DNA of 64,000 bases from Monocercomonoides exilis (lineage: Eukaryota; Preaxostyla; Oxymonadida; Polymastigidae), in assembly GCA_001643675.2 (NCBI GenBank), contig LSRY02000040.1, positions 462,001-526,000 on the forward strand, given 5' to 3'. The translations under genes were made by a program, and so were the position numbers. Each line of letters opens with the position of its first letter. Within the stretch, counting starts at the first letter, position 1. The notes under the pieces are model-generated. The model worked only from the letters and a program-made list of their open reading frames with translations. It was not told the origin of the DNA and ran no database searches. Below, piece after piece: positions 59,836 through 64,000 of this stretch.

Positions 59836-62800
59836 TTACATCTGTTTCAGCAAATCAATCACAAACTTCCTTGTCACTTCAGCCACTTGTGGTGTTGAGC
59901 CCTTCACAGTCAGCATCAGCTTCCCATCTCCCTGTGACATCTGCATCTTCAGCATCAGCGGCAGCGGGGCAGCAGAGCCAGAACAGCTCACTCCAGCTGC
60001 AAAGCACAGCGTCTGAGGAGTGGAATCATAACCCGCCAGTGGCTGCATCTTCGCTGGGCCCTGGAGAAACGCCACAGCCTGTTGAAATGTCTGCGGGTTG
60101 AGTGCCATGCCGTGGAAGAAGAACTGCTCAGACACCGTCAGAGGCGATTGTGCCGGGACGGCCCCCCACTGCTGCACAAACAGCTCCTTCGGCGGGCACA
60201 CCGGCTGGAAGAACTTAATCCCAATACAAGGCAGCTTCACCAGTGAGCGATGAGTAGTCACTCCTGCAGAGTATGACAAGCACAACACAGGAGCAGCCAG
60301 AGCTGGCTGTGTCTGAGACACCACAATGTGCTGTGTGACAGAGGCAGCTGGGTGGATGATCGGTGCAATGGGCTCTATTTGGAGAGACAGTTCAGGGCAG
60401 TTCTGGACAGACGCAGCCACATTCATCAGCGCCTGCGACGGCACCCCTCCACTGCTGCCTGTTTTGTTCGTCCACGTCAGCAGCATTCGTCCTTCATGGC
60501 GCTGGTACTCGTGATGGCACGTGATGCATAGATTAGCGTCTTCGTATAGTTTGCCTTCCACATTGCAGATGAGGGCGTTATGCAGCTGCTCCAGGAGAGG
60601 GTTGGATTCGGGTGGTGGAAGAGAAGAGGAAGAAGAAGAAGAAGAAGAAGAAGAAGTTGGTTGTGATGGCTGGCCCATCAGATTCGCCAGCAATGCTGCT
60701 GGATCGAAGGAAGATGCATCTGAAGAAGCAGAAGCAGAAGCAGATGATGACGATGACGAATGTGCCCCAACTCCAAACCCACTCAGATCAATCATATCTT
60801 TGTCGTTATCATCAACCACCACAGCTGAAGAAGGCGCAGCTTGTGCTGCTTCAGTTGCGAACGCTGATGAGTTATTTGAATGCTGAACAGGAAAAGCTTG
60901 AGATGTTGAGCCAAATGTTGCATTTGTTGCACTTCCTCCACTTCCTCCCACATTCCCACTGAATCCATTGATAACCCCTTGACCAGCTGCATCCACACCT
61001 TCTCCTTCACCTCTTCCTCCTTCCGCTTCCTCCTCTTCCTCATCTCCTTCATCTTTTATCCCTTCTAAATGCTTCGATGCCCTCTCCACCACTCCGCTTT
61101 CCTTCACTTTCTTCTTCAGATCTCTCAGCAAAATCGACTGCCTCGGCTGGAAGGGAGGCAAAGGAGCGAGTGTGGCAGAGGCACTTTCGGGGGACGAATG
61201 CAACAAAGCAAGAAATTCACAGCTCCTTTCCTGCGGATCTTCAGCAATGTGTGTGGAATATTGAGAGAGATAGGCATCAGCGACTTGCTGCACTGAAGAA
61301 GAAGGAGATGAAGAGGGAGAGGAAGAAGAAGAAGCATTTGCAGCAGCAGCAATCTTCGCAATGGCTGATAAGATGATCGCTCGTGTGTTGTTCTGCGAGT
61401 CTGTCAGGTGTTTTCCCAGCGCCTCCACAATCTCTGCTGCTCCCCACTGCTCCTTTGGCACTTGTGAGTGATGTTCTCCAAGCAGATAAGCACAGATACG
61501 AATAGCGTTGTCTGGCAATGACGCATTCTGCAGCAGAAGCATCGCAGTGGTGGCGGCGTGTGGCTGCATGGCGGGGTTGGCAGAGACGATTTGGGCTGTT
61601 CTGTACCAGATTTCTTGAGGGGTGGTGTCGCCAGCATTGCGCAGGAGATGGAGGATGATGTTGACATACCATTCCATTGAGATAGGGTATTTTTCGGCAA
61701 GAATGGCGATTTTGAGAACCTTTTTATTTGGAGAAAGATGGGGTAAGGAGGAGGGGAAGGAGTTTGGAGGAGAAGAAAGGAAAATGCAATGAGAAATGAT
61801 TCAATAAATACAAATGATGTTTTAAAAAAAAAATTACATTAAAAAGAAAAGAAAAGAAAAGAAAAGAAAAGAAAAGAAAAGAAAAGAAAAGAAAAGAAAA
61901 GAAAAGAAAAGAAAAGAAAAGAAAAGAAAAGAAAAGAAAAGAAAAGAAAAGAAAAAGAAAAGAAAAAGAAAAAAAGAAAAAAAAAGAAAAAAAGAAAAAG
62001 AAAGAAAGAAAGAAATTCTTCACATTAAAAAACTAATTATTATAATCATTCATACCAGCTCCTCCTTAATCTCGTACTCTGCCAAGTCCAAATACTCCAC
62101 GAGTCTGCCCACCACCACGTCTGAGTTCTTCTCATTGCACAGCTCAAACAGCACATCCAGTGCCCTCCTTCTGAGTGAAATGTCCGGGTGCTGAATAAGC
62201 CTCTCCACCTGAGCCACAAACATCATATCTTCCCCCGTCGCCTCAGGATCCAGCGTGCACAGCCGCTGCAGCGCCTCCAGCGACAGATAGCGGATGTCTG
62301 GGTCACTGATCGCCAGGAAGCTCCGCATGTGGTGCACACACCGCCTAATAAGCGCTGGGTCTGCCCTCAGAGAAACAGCCAAGTAGACTGTCTCAAACAG
62401 CACTGCCAGCATCGCATTGTGCCGCACGATGACACGCGACCGCGGGTCAACCGAAGCGAACTTGGTGGTGTCTGTGTTCAGAATCTTCCGTAGCACTTGC
62501 AGGAGGTCTTCCATCGCAGTGGGCGACTCAATCTCTGGGTAGTGCTGCAGGAACTGAAGAACCTTTACGATCAGCCACGGCGCTGGTAGATGGTCGTACA
62601 TGTAGTCGCCTGAGACCGCCCGCTTCAGCACAACCTGGTTGATCATGCGGCACACTACAGGTACAAGCGATTTGTATGCAGCAGAATTTGCTACAGCCAG
62701 CCCGTGCAACAATGACATGACAGCTGTCAGAACTCCACCATCGCTGTGCTGCAGAAGCTGTTCAATACGTTCGTTCATGTTTTCCGGTTGTACGGCATCG

Positions 62801-63462
62801 CTATTTTTGCGGAAGAGATGGAGAAGTGTAAGTGACGCTTTTTTAATCACATATCTATTTGCTGATTTATTCATTAATATTTTTGCAACATTATTTGCAA
62901 GTGTTTCTGCTGTTTCTGCATTTCCGCAATTTGCTATGAAAGCTAACGCAAGGCATTGAACGCATTCACGAACAGATGTTAAATCAGTTAAAAGTGCTTG
63001 ATTTATTAATCGAACAAGCTCCGATTTTTCATTAACAAGAGAGCCAATAACTGTATAACCCTATATTTTGCGGGGAAAAAATAGTAGAAAAATCTAATAA
63101 ATAAACGTTTCTGACATACAATAACTTTATCTTGAAATTTGTGGCTATGAATAAGCTCCATTGCTTCCATATGTCCAAAGTCAACTGAATAGCCTAAAAT
63201 GTCTATATACATAAGTTTAAGTACAAATTTCTTTCTTTCATATAGGTCCATCTTTTTAGGGTTCACAAAAGCTTCACGAATGTGTGAAAGCTCTTTTTCA
63301 ACTCGATCTGATTCCTGGTCATGTGTTTTGCCTTGATTTAAAATATTAAATGGTAATAATTGCATGAATATAAGCATAAAAAAAGGCTATTCAAAATTCA
63401 CAAAGCAAACAAAAACGAATATCGCTAATAAAGCTGTTAAGCCCCTTAAATGCTGAAGACAT
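59836..63462 (-). CDS. AP2A: AP-2 complex alpha subunit (alpha adaptin)
   Basis: Exons 63462-63417, 63331-63120, 63060-62056 and 61719-59836 join to 1,048 residues, against about 940-980 in animals. The start is MSSAFKGLNSFISDIRKTHD, matching the alpha-adaptin GL..FISDIR start. Diagnostic alpha blocks follow: YSVDFGHMEAMELI, YMYDHLPAPWLIVKVLQFLQ, LVLKIAILAEKYP across the last intron, and EWYVNIILHLLRNAGD. A Ser/Gly-rich hinge (about residues 590-790) precedes the ear domain (SEQFFFHGMALNPQTFQQAV). AP-2 alpha binds PIP2 and dileucine cargo and recruits clathrin partners through the ear at the plasma membrane. DFGHMEA and the amino start distinguish it from AP-1 gamma. The gene diverges from the C2 gene across 136 bp. 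Confidence 0.95.
61842..62012. repeat. (AAAAG)n microsatellite inside an AP-2 alpha intron
   Basis: About 22 perfect AAAAG units are followed by degenerate AAAAAG/AAAG units. It lies in the 336-bp intron 61720-62055, much longer than most introns here, and reads (CTTTT)n on the coding strand. Confidence 0.95.
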
Positions 63463-63598
63463 GATCTTGTTACCTTAATCTTAATCATTTTTTGCATAAA
63501 AAGAAAACGCGAATTATTTGAGCTAGGTTGGAAAGAAATTTAATCCAGTAAAATTATATATTTATATTTTGTGTTATATATTCTTTTTGGAAAAGTGC
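63463..63598. promoter_or_regulatory. Shared divergent promoter, AP-2 alpha / C2 gene
   Basis: Only 136 bp separate the two start codons. The sequence is AT-rich with TATATATTTATATTTT at 63556-63571. No defined element can be named. Confidence 0.45.
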
Positions 63599-64000
63599 AT
63601 GCCCGTTTACTTTAACATTGGCGTGATTGCGGCGAGAAATCTTCCTGTGATGGACCGTGGTTCAGGAAGTGCTGACGCATATGTTGAGGTTTGAACGTAT
63701 TTCATACATGCACTTTAAGTACTTTCATGAAAAAAACCTTAAAATATATATCATTATATTAATTCATTTGAAACATTTCAAATTATTAGGTTCATTTTGG
63801 GCATAAACCTGTTGTAACCACTTCAATTGCTAAAAAGACTCTTAATCCACATTGGAATGCGTATTGGACTTTTGAACTTGGAAATGATTACAGTTGGCAG
63901 GATGTTCCGCTTGTTTTTCGGTTTGTGAATATCTTTCATATATTCTTTTGTGTTTGACTCTCTTTTAGACTTTGGGATAAGGACGTCGTTTCGTCAGATG
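63599..64000 (+). CDS. C2-domain protein, amino-terminal part
   Basis: Exons 63599-63688, 63790-63920 and 63969 onward are in phase and open at the right edge. The protein opens directly with a C2 domain: FNIGVIAARNLPVMDRGSGS, DAYVEVHFGHKPVVTTSIAK, KTLNPHWNAYWTFEL and then RLWDKDVVSSD. The calcium-loop acidic residues (D in PVMDRG, D in SADAYV, D in LWDKD) are present, so Ca2+-dependent phospholipid binding is likely. Only about 84 residues are visible, so the rest of the architecture (ferlin, copine, extended synaptotagmin or other) is unknown. Confidence 0.85.

Noticed and set aside
59836-63462. AP-1 gamma adaptin as the identity of this gene
   Set aside because: The FISDIR start, DFGHMEA and the helix pattern match alpha and not gamma adaptins.

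Overview
This is nuclear DNA of a microbial eukaryote. Coding exons are interrupted by short GT-AG introns (mostly 57-125 nt, AT-rich, with loose donors such as GTATGT, GTTTGT and GTGTGC). The recognisable genes are housekeeping eukaryotic ones: eIF2 alpha, AP-2 alpha adaptin, the spliceosomal protein CWC15, a RhoGEF, a CLEC16A/FPL-domain protein and a C2-domain protein. Intergenic DNA is very AT-rich, while exons are richer in GC and full of serine and Glu/Lys simple-sequence tracts. The paralogue pair at 21.5-24.7 kb resembles a protein family that I associate from memory with the amitochondriate oxymonad Monocercomonoides. I therefore favour an oxymonad, but this is an inference. The standard genetic code fits all intact genes.

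Left part (1-11.7 kb): an unidentified gene runs off the left edge. Next are a RhoGEF (IQ-DH-PH) with a very long Ser-rich tail on the minus strand, a five-exon gene for a protein resembling the BLUF fold on the plus strand, and a single-exon gene made of about ten 30-residue repeats on the minus strand.

Middle (11.7-33.5 kb): a gene-poor, AT-rich zone. It holds decayed coding traces (12.8-13.9, 14.7-15.1 and 18.1-19.7 kb), a MITE-like inverted-repeat element (15.7-15.9 kb), a long perfect hairpin (16.0-16.4 kb) and two tail-to-tail paralogous genes (21.5-24.7 kb). It also holds a 4.35-kb element with about 0.6-kb terminal inverted repeats. That element carries a broken PrimPol-D5 primase-helicase gene and a small basic-protein gene in each repeat (27.3-31.7 kb). 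A 0.98-kb foldback element with near-identical arms follows (32.2-33.1 kb).

Right part (33.5-64 kb): a dense housekeeping block. eIF2 alpha (minus) and the CLEC16A-like gene (plus) diverge from a 185-bp spacer. The CLEC16A-like gene encodes about 7,519 residues, almost all of them in one 22-kb exon. CWC15 (plus) and AP-2 alpha (minus) converge, and AP-2 alpha diverges from a C2-domain gene across 136 bp. I rebuilt exon joins by eye for seven complete genes, and all of them close to whole codon numbers. AP-2 alpha and the CLEC16A-like protein both belong to endosomal and membrane-traffic biology, but nothing in the sequence shows that the neighbours are co-regulated.
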